Part shown: in pieces, positions 1 through 7,898 of the stretch
How positions within the stretch are numbered: position 1 is the first letter of the stretch
Layout: each line of letters begins with the position of its first letter
NCBI RefSeq assembly: GCF_012926615.1
Contig: NZ_JABBNU010000003.1
Location: 1 to 64,000, forward strand
Length of the DNA stretch: 64,000 nucleotides
DNA from: Marinigracilibium pacificum
Lineage (GTDB): Bacteria; Bacteroidota; Bacteroidia; Cytophagales; Cyclobacteriaceae
Direction of reading: 5' to 3'
Notes under the pieces: generated by a model
The model's database searches: none
What the model saw: only the letters and a program-made list of their open reading frames with translations
What the model was told of the DNA's origin: nothing
Position numbers and translations under genes: made by a program

Positions 1-78
1 TCATAATTTCAATGATTATTTAAATTAAGAACTCCTCCTAAGTTAGAAACTTTCCAGGTTTCCGACGAAGGAGGATTT

Positions 79-152
79 GTTCAACACTCACTATAACCGC
101 ATTTTTACGCCACGAGGGACATAAAAACTGCGCTATAGTGTAGACGTTGTGT
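79..152 (+). other. attC-like recombination site 1 (integron cassette boundary)
   Basis: This imperfect inverted repeat has the layout of an integron attC site. An outer box GTTCAAC (79-85) and an outer box GTTGTGT (146-152) flank two long arms, CACTATA at 89-95 and TATAGTG at 134-140. Further inside, CGCA pairs with TGCG and TTTTTA with TAAAAA. The arms are imperfect, with an unpaired G near 130 that resembles the extrahelical bases that set strand choice in attC sites. A short leader and an open reading frame follow 24 bp after the right box, as expected for a cassette. The right box departs from the classical GTTRRRY core at one position. No integrase gene lies in the window, so recombination activity is an inference. 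Confidence 0.6.
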
Positions 153-175
153 TTAATAGATTCTGAACTCATAAA

Positions 176-571
176 ATGGAAAAAGAAAATTTAACTGAAC
201 TCATAAAAGGCAAATGGTTTGATAGTTTCCAGAGTGGATTAAGTTCTAGGTTCTCAGCAAACGGAATGAACTATGACTACCACTATGAACAAAATAACTC
301 TTTAAATTCGGTCATAGTCTGTCTTTCAAAGGGTGACGTTAAAACACTAATCGAATTTTTCGAGAATGGAAACTTAGATTTCTACTATTCGCGAAATGAA
401 GATGGACAAAAGAAAGAATTTCAAAACTGCTCAGAAGATGATTTCCACACAATGTTAGCTCATGCTTTTATCTATATAATAGATGGAAATTTTGATTATC
501 ATAATGAATGGTTCTCAAAGCTGGAAAGAAGAAATACTAAACACAATCGAGTAGACGGCCGTGAGCCTTAA
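176..571 (+). CDS. Cassette-borne hypothetical protein, C-terminus altered by an antisense intron
   Basis: I recognise no family for this 131-residue acidic, soluble-looking protein; it has no signal peptide or membrane segment. It begins 24 bp after the right box of attC-like site 1, which is typical of an integron cassette gene. The reading frame crosses the group II intron boundary after nucleotide 545, and its last eight residues (VDGREP and the two before) come from antisense intron sequence. If the intron is removed in silico, the frame runs through the second attC-like site and stops at the TAG at 1380-1382, giving about 136 residues ending QCPSGHCA. Only this attC-encoded tail is lost, so the protein may still work. 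Function unknown. Confidence 0.6.
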   Translation: MEKENLTELIKGKWFDSFQSGLSSRFSANGMNYDYHYEQNNSLNSVIVCLSKGDVKTLIEFFENGNLDFYYSRNEDGQKKEFQNCSEDDFHTMLAHAFIYIIDGNFDYHNEWFSKLERRNTKHNRVDGREP

Positions 572-1396
572 GCCCACGGTGCGCCTCTCACACCACCGTA
601 CGTACGGGGGCAATGCCCCTCCCTTCACACTCTCGTGCTCGTGAGCATATACGGCGGTTTATTAATCATACTGTAACCGCTCTTTACACCAGCTACAGCT
701 TTGTCTTAGTTTAAGGTTAGGCTATGTAGCTTAAAAACCATCATTCCTAACCGAATTTCAGACTACCTAATATTCAGCCCTTCCCAACTTTGTGAGCCCT
801 CTGTCGTTATTCGTTTAGGTGACAGCTCATTTGCCCATTGGTACTATGGCTTACCGCAGAGCGGTACAGGTCCTGCTGACTTCTCAAATTGATACTCCTA
901 CCCTGCGCCCTGGCTCATCGCTAAAATTGTCTACAAGACAATTTCTAAACGCTCTGCCCTCCAGGTAAGAGCAGATTCCTTCCTCCGATTCCTGCGACAT
1001 CTACCTAGTAAGGATTGTTGGTTACGGGCTTTGCAATGATCCCGATATAGGGACAGGTAGTGCTTACTTACCCTCCTAATCAGGCCTCTGTATGTCGTTT
1101 CTGTACTGACGCTTACGGTCAGCATTTTCAATACGTCAGTACCGGATTTTGTAGTCTCGCTTCCTTCACTGCATACCTCACGGTAAACCAGCCCCGATGA
1201 TTCGGGACAGGCTTTGCGACTTACTAACAGGCTTCACCAACTCGCCTGTAAGGGATCCCGTGAAAACGGAACAGGCTATTGCACCCTCTGGAATATTATG
1301 GTATATTCAACACCAAAAAAAACTGCCCATGCTGGGCACACACAATACCTATACGCAATGCCCTTCGGGACACTGCGCATAGCCAAACCGTTGTAA
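541..1396 (+). other. attC-like recombination site 2, split by a group II intron
   Basis: With the intron at 546-1341 removed, 541-545 joins 1342-1396 to give a 60-bp site. Its outer boxes are ACACAAC (541-545 plus 1342-1343) and GTTGTAA (1390-1396). The inner arms CTATACGCAATGCCC (1349-1363) and GGACACTGCGCATAG (1368-1382) close on a TTCG loop. On the minus strand the stem is continuous over 15 pairs when G-U pairs are allowed. The left box is the exact reverse complement of the right box of site 1 (GTTGTGT), which supports both sites belonging to one family. A new open reading frame starts 12 bp downstream. The short length fits the smallest known attC sites. Confidence 0.6.
546..1341 (-). 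mobile_element. Group II intron lacking a reverse transcriptase gene, antisense to the cassette
   Basis: Read on the minus strand, the element starts at 1341 with GTGTGCCCAGCATGGG, close to the bacterial group II 5' consensus, and ends at 546 with CTACTCGAT, a common 3' end. Between them lie GAAGTCAGCAGG (883-872), typical of domain I, the sequence GGGAAGGGCTGAATATT near 800-780, and a domain V-like stem built from ACCGCCGTA and TACGTACGG. A domain VI-like hairpin (CCGTGGGC paired with GCTCACGG) follows. Only about 130 nt separate the domain I-like part from domain V, so the reverse transcriptase frame is missing; mobility would need an enzyme in trans. The segment is visibly more GC-rich than its surroundings. 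Intron class is not determined. Confidence 0.75.
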
Positions 1397-1407
1397 CACA
1401 TTAAAAA

Positions 1408-1821
1408 ATGACCAAAGAGCACAGAATAATTTTAGATGCAATTGAAGAAGCCTTAAATAAAAATCCTGATCTACGATTTGGTCAGGCTTTATTTAATTTG
1501 GGGATTAACCAATTTGCAAATCCAGAGAACCCAGAACAAGAAAATTACCGAATTAGGGACATTCATGGAGACAAAGACTCAGATATAATTCAGCGAATAA
1601 TGAATCAAAAGAAATGGTTAAATCTTCAGATAAAAATTATGGCAGCCATAGAAAAGCTAGATACAAGAGAATTTGGAGGAATGACTATAACTGAACGACT
1701 TGTTGTTACTGGACTTTTGGATGATTTCAATAACTATAAGTTTACAAATAAAAAATATGCAGCATTTATCCTTGAAAAATTAAAAGTTGACAAGGTATCT
1801 ATTGTGAAAATATTGAAATAA
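1408..1821 (+). CDS. Cassette-borne hypothetical protein
   Basis: This 137-residue cytosolic protein has no signal peptide, no transmembrane segment and no motif I recognise. It looks mostly helical and is rich in charged residues; the early segment RFGQALFNLGIN resembles a short conserved block seen in small uncharacterised bacterial proteins, but I cannot name the family. It starts 12 bp after the right box of attC-like site 2, so it sits in the position of the next gene cassette. No attC-like palindrome is visible after its stop, so either this is the last cassette with a decayed end, or the array boundary lies here. Function unknown. Confidence 0.65.
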   Translation: MTKEHRIILDAIEEALNKNPDLRFGQALFNLGINQFANPENPEQENYRIRDIHGDKDSDIIQRIMNQKKWLNLQIKIMAAIEKLDTREFGGMTITERLVVTGLLDDFNNYKFTNKKYAAFILEKLKVDKVSIVKILK

Positions 1822-2301
1822 AATTGAATCGACATACAACAACATGTTCCTTGAATAATCCCCTCCTCTCAATTCAATTAAGCACTTCCAGTTAAGAATG
1901 TGAAACCAACTATATAAAATCGTTATTTGACAATTATATAATTGATTGGTATGAAAAAAATGCATAAACGTCCAATCTGTAATTATATTTTACTAGTAAG
2001 CTGCAACCGATGTAATATTTAAAAATCATATCCCATATTATGAAATATTAAAAGCTCTTAAACTCATTTAATACTACTCACAAAATAAAACCCTCCATTT
2101 AACAACCTATAAAAACTACAAAAATAGTTTAAATAACTCCCTGATTATAAATAGACAGACTTTTATTAATGCAAAATTCAGTATAATTCGACTATTTATA
2201 AATTCTAAATTATTTCCATGTAATATTTTTGCTTAAATAAATAAAAATGATGATATTATATTAATCTTTTATTAACCAAAATTTAACCAAAACTAAATTC
2301 C
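1822..2301. other. Intergenic region, nothing recognised
   Basis: About 480 bp of AT-rich sequence separates the cassette segment from the subtilase gene. I see no attC-like palindrome, no convincing open reading frame and no strong hairpin. The promoter of the subtilase gene presumably lies near the end, but no TAnnTTTG box is obvious. Confidence 0.5.
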
Positions 2302-5300
2302 ATGAACAAGTTTCTTTCACCCTGTAAGAGGGCGATGAGAGCAAACTTTAGAGGACTATTATTTGTTTCTCTAATTCTTTGCATGAGCACTTCTTACTCA
2401 CAAGACAAAATTACAACAACACCAAAACACAACGCAAAAACTATCAAATTCAAAGGGCACAATGCTATTGAAGGAGTAGTTAGAATCAAGTTTAAAAACA
2501 CTGAAGAAGTTCAACGTAAGTTGGAAAACATGATGACTGCCAGTGAAAATGGCAGATTCAGTAAAGGCTCTAATGCTTATTTAAGCATTCCGGATTTCCC
2601 GGAATTCTCAGCTAAAAACAATGAGTTTGGCGCTGTAAATATGAAGCGTGTATTTCGTCCTGCCGGCAAATATGAAGAAAGACACAAAAAATGGGGTCTT
2701 CATCTATGGTATGAGATTGAATACAAAAATGATGCTGACTTAAACAGGGTTTTAGAAGCTTATTCAGGTATTGCGGAAATTGCCGTAGCAGAACCTCGAT
2801 ATGAAATGGCTTTAAACACTCTTTCTGGTCCTCCAAATGATCCGCAATATTCTACTCAAGCTAACCACTATGACCTTATTAGAGCACTAGAGGCATGGGG
2901 ACTGGAAACCGGATCTTCTGATGTAATTGTCGCTATTGAAGATCAGGGTGTAGATTATAATCATCCTGACTTACAAGGCCACATGTGGATTAACTCTGGT
3001 GAAACACCAAACAATGGTGTGGATGATGACAATAATGGTTATGTCGATGACTATTATGGCTACAACTTTGGTAATGATAACGGCAACATTGCAATTGATT
3101 TTCACGGCACACATGTAGGCGGTACCGTTAGCGCAGAAACCAACAATGGAGTTGGTGTTGCCGGTGTTGCAGGAGGTTCCGGAAGCGATGATGGAGTAAG
3201 GCTTATGTCATTATCGGTCTTTGGTAATAACGCCCAGGGAGGATTTGATGAAGCATTCATTTATGCTGCGGATAATGGAGCTGTAATCTCTCAAAATTCC
3301 TGGGGTGGTGGTTCTCAGTCAGCTGCACTTGAAAATGCAATAGACTATTTCATTGCTAATGCCGGAGGTCAGGGACAGCCTCTTAATGGAGGTTTAGTGG
3401 TTTTTGCTGCCGGCAATAGCAATAGCCAGACATCGGGAGCTTACCCAGCTAATTACGCTCCTGTAATTGCAGTAGCCTCAACTACCTATGATGCTACCAA
3501 ATCCAGTTTTTCAAATTATGGCACATGGGTAGACATTGCAGCTCCGGGTTCAAATATTCTAAGTACTTACCCTGTATCTCAAGGTAGTTACAACACTATT
3601 TCCGGTACCTCAATGGCCTGTCCCCATGTTTCCGGAGTCGCTGCACTGGTAGCTTCTAAAGCATGGAGAGAAGGAAACCCTTTAACAGCAGCACAGCTAC
3701 GAACACAATTAGAAAGCACTGCAAACTTTGATTTACTTTATAACGCAAATTCAAGCACATACAACGGCAGACTAGGATCTGGTATGCTAGATGCATATGC
3801 CGCACTAGGTGGCACAGGGGGCCCCCCTCCTCCTCCAACATGCGAAGACACTGAGGTTACATTGACTTTAACTACTGACAGATATGGTTCGGAAACTTCC
3901 TGGACTTTAACTGATGCATCAGGTGCTACAATTGATTCAGGTAGTGGCTACGGAAACAATCAGACATATACAGAAAAATTCTGTTTAGTAGATGGAGTCT
4001 ATACTTTCACTATTAATGATTCATATGGTGATGGTATCTGCTGCTCCTATGGTAACGGCTCCTACGCTATTAGCGATGGTACAACTACATTAATTTCCGG
4101 AGGTCAGTTCACATCAACAGAAAGTAAAGATTTCACGATTGGTTCGGGGGGAACTACATGTGACACACCTACAGGGCTTTCTTCCTCTGATGTAACATAT
4201 AACAGTTTCACAGTTTCATGGACAGCCGTTTCTGGTGCAGATTCGTATGATGTTCAGGTAAATGGTTCTGTTGTTGCAGATAATACCACTGCTACTTTTG
4301 TTAATCTTACGGGCTTGTCTGCTAACACCATTTATGCTGTAAGTGTAAGATCTAATTGTACAAGTGGCTCTTCGTCATATTCTCCGGAAATCTCAATAAC
4401 TACTCCAAGCGAACCTGGTTCAGGATGTACAGGAGAAGTTTCATCGTATCCTTATTCTGAAAGTTTTGAAAGTGGATTAGGCGCATGGTCACAAGGAACA
4501 GGCGATGACCTTAATTGGACAAGAGATTCAGGAGGAACACCTTCTAGTGGAACTGGTCCTTCTAGTGGTTCTGCTGGTGCTTTTTATATGTATGTTGAAG
4601 CTTCCAGTCCTAATTACCCTAGTAAAGTTGGCTATTTGAATTCACCTTGTTTCGACCTATCTGGTGAATCATCTGCAAATATTACATTCGACTACCATAT
4701 GAATGGTACAGCAATGGGTTCATTGGCATTACAAGCAAGCAATGATAATGGCAGCTCCTGGTCAAATGCCTGGTCAATCTCAGGATCTCAAGGAAATTCC
4801 TGGAAATCTGTATCTGTTGATTTATCTAGCTACATTGGTGGCACTGTACAATTCAGATTTGTTGGTACTACAGGATCAAGCTGGTCTTCTGATATAGCGA
4901 TTGACAATGTTTCTGTTGGTTCTGACGGAGGTGGAAATTCATCAGTAACTCTTACCCTAGTAACTGATAATTATGGTTCAGAGACTTCATGGACTCTTAC
5001 TGATGATGCAGATAATGTAGTTGCTACTGGCTCCGGCTATGCAAACAATCAGACTTATACTGAGACTTTCAACTTGTCTGGCGGATGTTACACCTTTACT
5101 ATTAATGATAGTTATGGTGATGGTATTTGCTGTTCATATGGAAATGGATCCTATACTCTTTCTGATGCAAATGGCACCATTGCTACTGGCGGTGACTTTG
5201 GGGCTTCAGTTACAGAAAACTTTTGTGTAACGAGCAGCTCTGGATATAACTTATTCTCTGAAAACTCATCAACTAATTCCCAACTCAATGAATTCGGTAT

Positions 5301-5523
5301 TGTCACATATCCTAACCCTGCTGTTTCATCAATTAAAATCAGATTGAAAGGAGCTTCAGAAGCCGATTATACCATAGTTGATATCACAGGCAAGGAAATG
5401 ATTCGTGGCACAATCAAGCATAATGAAGAATCTATCTCTATCAGAAATCTACCAAATGGCATGTATATTATTAAGGCTAGTGATGGAAAAACAACTGTAT
5501 CTAGCAAAATCATAAAAGAGTAA
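2302..5523 (+). CDS. Secreted subtilisin-family (S8) serine protease with T9SS sorting domain
   Basis: Predicted extracellular endopeptidase of 1073 residues. A signal peptide (about 1-34, ending SYSQ) is followed by a propeptide-like region. The S8 catalytic domain (about 165-500) carries the triad Asp214 (AIEDQGVDYNHPD), His268 (FHGTHVGG) and Ser437 (GTSMACPHVSG). A proline-rich linker leads to a domain with YGSETSWTL and DSYGDGICC motifs, then a fibronectin type III-like domain, a MAM-like segment beginning near SYPYSESFE, and a second copy of the YGSETSWTL domain. The last 80 residues form a type A T9SS sorting domain (YPNPA, then GMYIIKA). It stands alone, with a strong terminator after it. 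The protein probably digests extracellular protein and is exported through the outer membrane or surface-attached by T9SS. Confidence 0.93.
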   Translation: MNKFLSPCKRAMRANFRGLLFVSLILCMSTSYSQDKITTTPKHNAKTIKFKGHNAIEGVVRIKFKNTEEVQRKLENMMTASENGRFSKGSNAYLSIPDFPEFSAKNNEFGAVNMKRVFRPAGKYEERHKKWGLHLWYEIEYKNDADLNRVLEAYSGIAEIAVAEPRYEMALNTLSGPPNDPQYSTQANHYDLIRALEAWGLETGSSDVIVAIEDQGVDYNHPDLQGHMWINSGETPNNGVDDDNNGYVDDYYGYNFGNDNGNIAIDFHGTHVGGTVSAETNNGVGVAGVAGGSGSDDGVRLMSLSVFGNNAQGGFDEAFIYAADNGAVISQNSWGGGSQSAALENAIDYFIANAGGQGQPLNGGLVVFAAGNSNSQTSGAYPANYAPVIAVASTTYDATKSSFSNYGTWVDIAAPGSNILSTYPVSQGSYNTISGTSMACPHVSGVAALVASKAWREGNPLTAAQLRTQLESTANFDLLYNANSSTYNGRLGSGMLDAYAALGGTGGPPPPPTCEDTEVTLTLTTDRYGSETSWTLTDASGATIDSGSGYGNNQTYTEKFCLVDGVYTFTINDSYGDGICCSYGNGSYAISDGTTTLISGGQFTSTESKDFTIGSGGTTCDTPTGLSSSDVTYNSFTVSWTAVSGADSYDVQVNGSVVADNTTATFVNLTGLSANTIYAVSVRSNCTSGSSSYSPEISITTPSEPGSGCTGEVSSYPYSESFESGLGAWSQGTGDDLNWTRDSGGTPSSGTGPSSGSAGAFYMYVEASSPNYPSKVGYLNSPCFDLSGESSANITFDYHMNGTAMGSLALQASNDNGSSWSNAWSISGSQGNSWKSVSVDLSSYIGGTVQFRFVGTTGSSWSSDIAIDNVSVGSDGGGNSSVTLTLVTDNYGSETSWTLTDDADNVVATGSGYANNQTYTETFNLSGGCYTFTINDSYGDGICCSYGNGSYTLSDANGTIATGGDFGASVTENFCVTSSSGYNLFSENSSTNSQLNEFGIVTYPNPAVSSIKIRLKGASEADYTIVDITGKEMIRGTIKHNEESISIRNLPNGMYIIKASDGKTTVSSKIIKE

Positions 5524-5581
5524 GAACTTGAATATCGATATTATCTATATTCTTGTTAACTAACTTCCAGTTAATTCAATG

Positions 5582-5615
5582 GTCAAGTGAAACGAAGTTC
5601 ACTTGACTTTTTTTT
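5582..5615 (+). terminator. Rho-independent terminator after the subtilase gene
   Basis: A perfect 10-bp stem, GTCAAGTGAA paired with TTCACTTGAC, is followed directly by a run of eight or more T residues. It lies about 60 bp after the protease stop codon and ends that single-gene transcript. Confidence 0.9.
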
Positions 5616-6043
5616 GAAAAATCTAAAAACAAATATCATTACAAGGCTAAAATTGATATAGAAATGACTAATCATACTTCCAGCATATAATCGTGGCCTT
5701 GTATAAGAATGAAAACGGAATTTAATATTCTATTTAACCTATTTATTCAAACAACCCCTTATTCCAAACACGAAAACAAACTTGAATAGTTCATCAAACA
5801 GATGTTGTGATTATTAATACGTAATAAAGAACTTCATTACACTCATAGCCCTACGTATTATTTATAAATATCCTCTTCTTTAAATAAGCATCAGCAATGC
5901 CTTTTTATTCATTTGTCATGTTAGCCAGTAATAAAGTTTGAATATTGAATTAGTTACTGACACATATTCAAATAATCAATTACGCTAAATTTACAAGCTT
6001 TAATAAATTAAAGTAATTTAGTCCCTGCATAAACCAACTTAGC
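5616..6043. other. Intergenic region, nothing recognised
   Basis: About 430 bp of AT-rich sequence between the subtilase terminator and the HutD-like gene. I see no open reading frame with coding character, RNA gene or clear promoter box in it. Confidence 0.45.
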
Positions 6044-6613
6044 ATGAGTAAACACCAAATTAAAAAAGAGCATTTAACAACTAACTGGGCTGGTGGAAAA
6101 ACCACCGAACTCTATATTTATCCAGAAGACTCTCATTACAAAACTGGTGATTTCCTTTTCAGGATATCGACCGCTTCAATAGAAATCGAAGAATCAGTGT
6201 TTACGCAATTGCCAGAAGTAGAACGAACCCTTATGGTACTTGAAGGTCAGGTTAAACTAATACATAAAAACCATCACACTAAAGTATTAAAGCCATTAGA
6301 TTCTGATCAGTTCCTGGGCGAATGGGAAACCAATTCAGTAGGAAAATGCATCGATTTTAATCTGATGTGTAAATCAGGCACTAAAGGCAAAGTAAAAGGT
6401 TATAATTATAAAGAAAATACTGAACACTCAATTAAGCTTGATGGTAAAATAAATTTCATTTTCCTTTATAAAGGATTAATTGAATTCAATGATACCAGAC
6501 TAACAGATAGTGATTTACTTATAATTAAATCCGAATCTTTAATGAATAAACTTAAAGCTTTGGAACAGAGTCAAATTGTTGTGATTTATATTACCGAAGT
6601 TAACCTGGAATAA
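6044..6613 (+). CDS. HutD/Ves family protein
   Basis: This 189-residue cytosolic protein matches the HutD/Ves family of cupin-fold proteins. The family-like features are the opening NWAGGKTTELYIYPED, the block FLFRISTASIEIEESVF, and the segment VERTLMVLEGQVKL, in the usual order. HutD is linked to histidine degradation in some bacteria and Ves to cold-induced expression in enterobacteria, but the biochemical role is not settled. No hut genes lie nearby, so the histidine link is not supported here. The gene appears to stand alone, with about 430 bp upstream and 170 bp downstream. I am fairly sure of the family and do not know the function. Confidence 0.75.
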   Translation: MSKHQIKKEHLTTNWAGGKTTELYIYPEDSHYKTGDFLFRISTASIEIEESVFTQLPEVERTLMVLEGQVKLIHKNHHTKVLKPLDSDQFLGEWETNSVGKCIDFNLMCKSGTKGKVKGYNYKENTEHSIKLDGKINFIFLYKGLIEFNDTRLTDSDLLIIKSESLMNKLKALEQSQIVVIYITEVNLE

Positions 6614-6783
6614 TAATTCAACCCTGCTTTAATTCAACCAAACAAAAGTGAATTACAATAGAATGCTTATAGAACAATTTGAATTATGCAGTATAGAAAG
6701 GACAATATAAGAATTAATTCAGCCTGATATTACAAGGCTAAACCAGTTAAAATCTATTATAAATACCAAAACCCAACAACCAA

Positions 6784-7500
6784 ATGCTTGGCATATTTTT
6801 CGGCCTAATTCTATCGTGGGCTATTCTTTACCTTTTTGAAAGAAAATCAATTTTATCACTAGGATTTACTCCAGTTTCTAAGAGACTATTGCAATTTATC
6901 ACTGGTTTCTTTATTTCATTTACACTATGTGCAATTGTCCAGATAATTGAAATATCACTTCGAAATCAAGATATTCTAATTGCAGACAGTTCAAACCTCG
7001 GTAATCTATCATCTATGGCATTCTGGGATTTGAAATCTGTAGTAACCGAAGAATTAATTTTCAGAGGCGCCATCTTACTAGTTATCATTGAAAGATTTGG
7101 TAAGAATGCAGGAATTGCCCTTTCAGCCATTTCTTTTGGTGTTTATCATTGGTTCTCATATGGCATAATTGGAAATGTTATACCAATGATCGTTATATTT
7201 ATTGGGACAGCACTAATGGGACTTGCATGGGCCCTGGCTTTTTATAAATCCAAATCAATTTTATTGCCCATCGGATTACACTTTGGCTGGAACTTTACAC
7301 TTAATACAATATTCTCAAAAGGCCCCCTGGGTGAAGGAGTTATATTAACCAAAGGGGGTACTGAAATAAATGATTTGTACTCTCTTGTAGGTTTGTGGCT
7401 GGCTCCACTAGTTATTTTCCTGATTATAAATTTCTTGATTCCTAATGAAAACATTAATAAATCGGCAGGAATTCCCCACAGTAAGACTAACATTATATAA
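6784..7500 (+). CDS. CPBP family intramembrane metalloprotease (CAAX protease-like)
   Basis: A 238-residue multi-pass membrane protein with the CPBP (Abi/Rce1-like) signature. The glutamate motif EELIFRG is near residue 93, a conserved histidine appears in GVYHWFS, and the third motif HFGWNF follows near residue 163. These supply the putative catalytic and metal-binding residues. Members cleave substrates within the membrane; in bacteria some give bacteriocin self-immunity, while most have unknown substrates. The N-terminus is hydrophobic at once (LGIFFGLILSWAILYLF), and the chosen ATG is the first in the frame. It lies 29 bp before a small secreted protein gene, so both could be co-transcribed. 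No bacteriocin gene is visible beside it. Confidence 0.85.
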   Translation: MLGIFFGLILSWAILYLFERKSILSLGFTPVSKRLLQFITGFFISFTLCAIVQIIEISLRNQDILIADSSNLGNLSSMAFWDLKSVVTEELIFRGAILLVIIERFGKNAGIALSAISFGVYHWFSYGIIGNVIPMIVIFIGTALMGLAWALAFYKSKSILLPIGLHFGWNFTLNTIFSKGPLGEGVILTKGGTEINDLYSLVGLWLAPLVIFLIINFLIPNENINKSAGIPHSKTNII

Positions 7501-7529
7501 TTTACTCAACACCAAAACCCGGCTTTACT

Positions 7530-7877
7530 ATGAAGTTACCAATGTTCCTTTTTTGCTCCTTTTTTTTGACAGCAATTTATGGACAAGAATCATCTCTTCT
7601 CTATGATAAAGTTATTGAAATAATGAAGGCTGAATTAAACTATACTTATGATTCAACCAGTAATCAGGTTGTTGAACATAAATCAAATTTCACCAGGCAA
7701 AGTAAAGGAATACATCCATCTAGTCCTTCCCCCCTTGTGATATTGAATAGAGAAATTATAAAAATGGAAACATTAAAAGAATATCATCTGAAGGAAATAA
7801 AGGATATTGAAATTCTGCAGCCAGATAAACCCAAAGCAGGAGTTTTATATGGAACAAGAGGTGCCTCAAAGGTGTAA
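7530..7877 (+). CDS. Small secreted protein with a TonB-plug-like C-terminal motif
   Basis: A 115-residue protein with a probable signal peptide (about 1-19, ending AIYGQ). Its end reads LKEIKDIEILQPDKPKAG followed by VLYGTRGASKV. That pattern (a helix-turn then an LYGTRGA box) is like the plug-domain segment of SusC/RagA-type TonB-dependent receptors, where it is followed by a beta-barrel. Here the protein stops at once, so it is either a stand-alone small protein that uses the same motif or a relic of a receptor; no frameshifted barrel sequence follows. The regulator gene starts 21 bp downstream, so co-transcription is possible. The function is unknown. Confidence 0.65.
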   Translation: MKLPMFLFCSFFLTAIYGQESSLLYDKVIEIMKAELNYTYDSTSNQVVEHKSNFTRQSKGIHPSSPSPLVILNREIIKMETLKEYHLKEIKDIEILQPDKPKAGVLYGTRGASKV

Positions 7878-7898
7878 TTCTAATACATACAAAATCTA

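Noticed and set aside
931-1131. Minus-strand 66-codon open frame inside the intron
   Set aside because: It lies in the structural domain I-like RNA region, shows no reverse transcriptase motifs, and its basic composition reflects the RNA sequence. I treat it as non-coding.
1197-1396. Two overlapping plus-strand open frames at the intron edge
   Set aside because: They combine antisense intron sequence with the attC-like site. Only the last codons (after 1342) belong to the original cassette frame.
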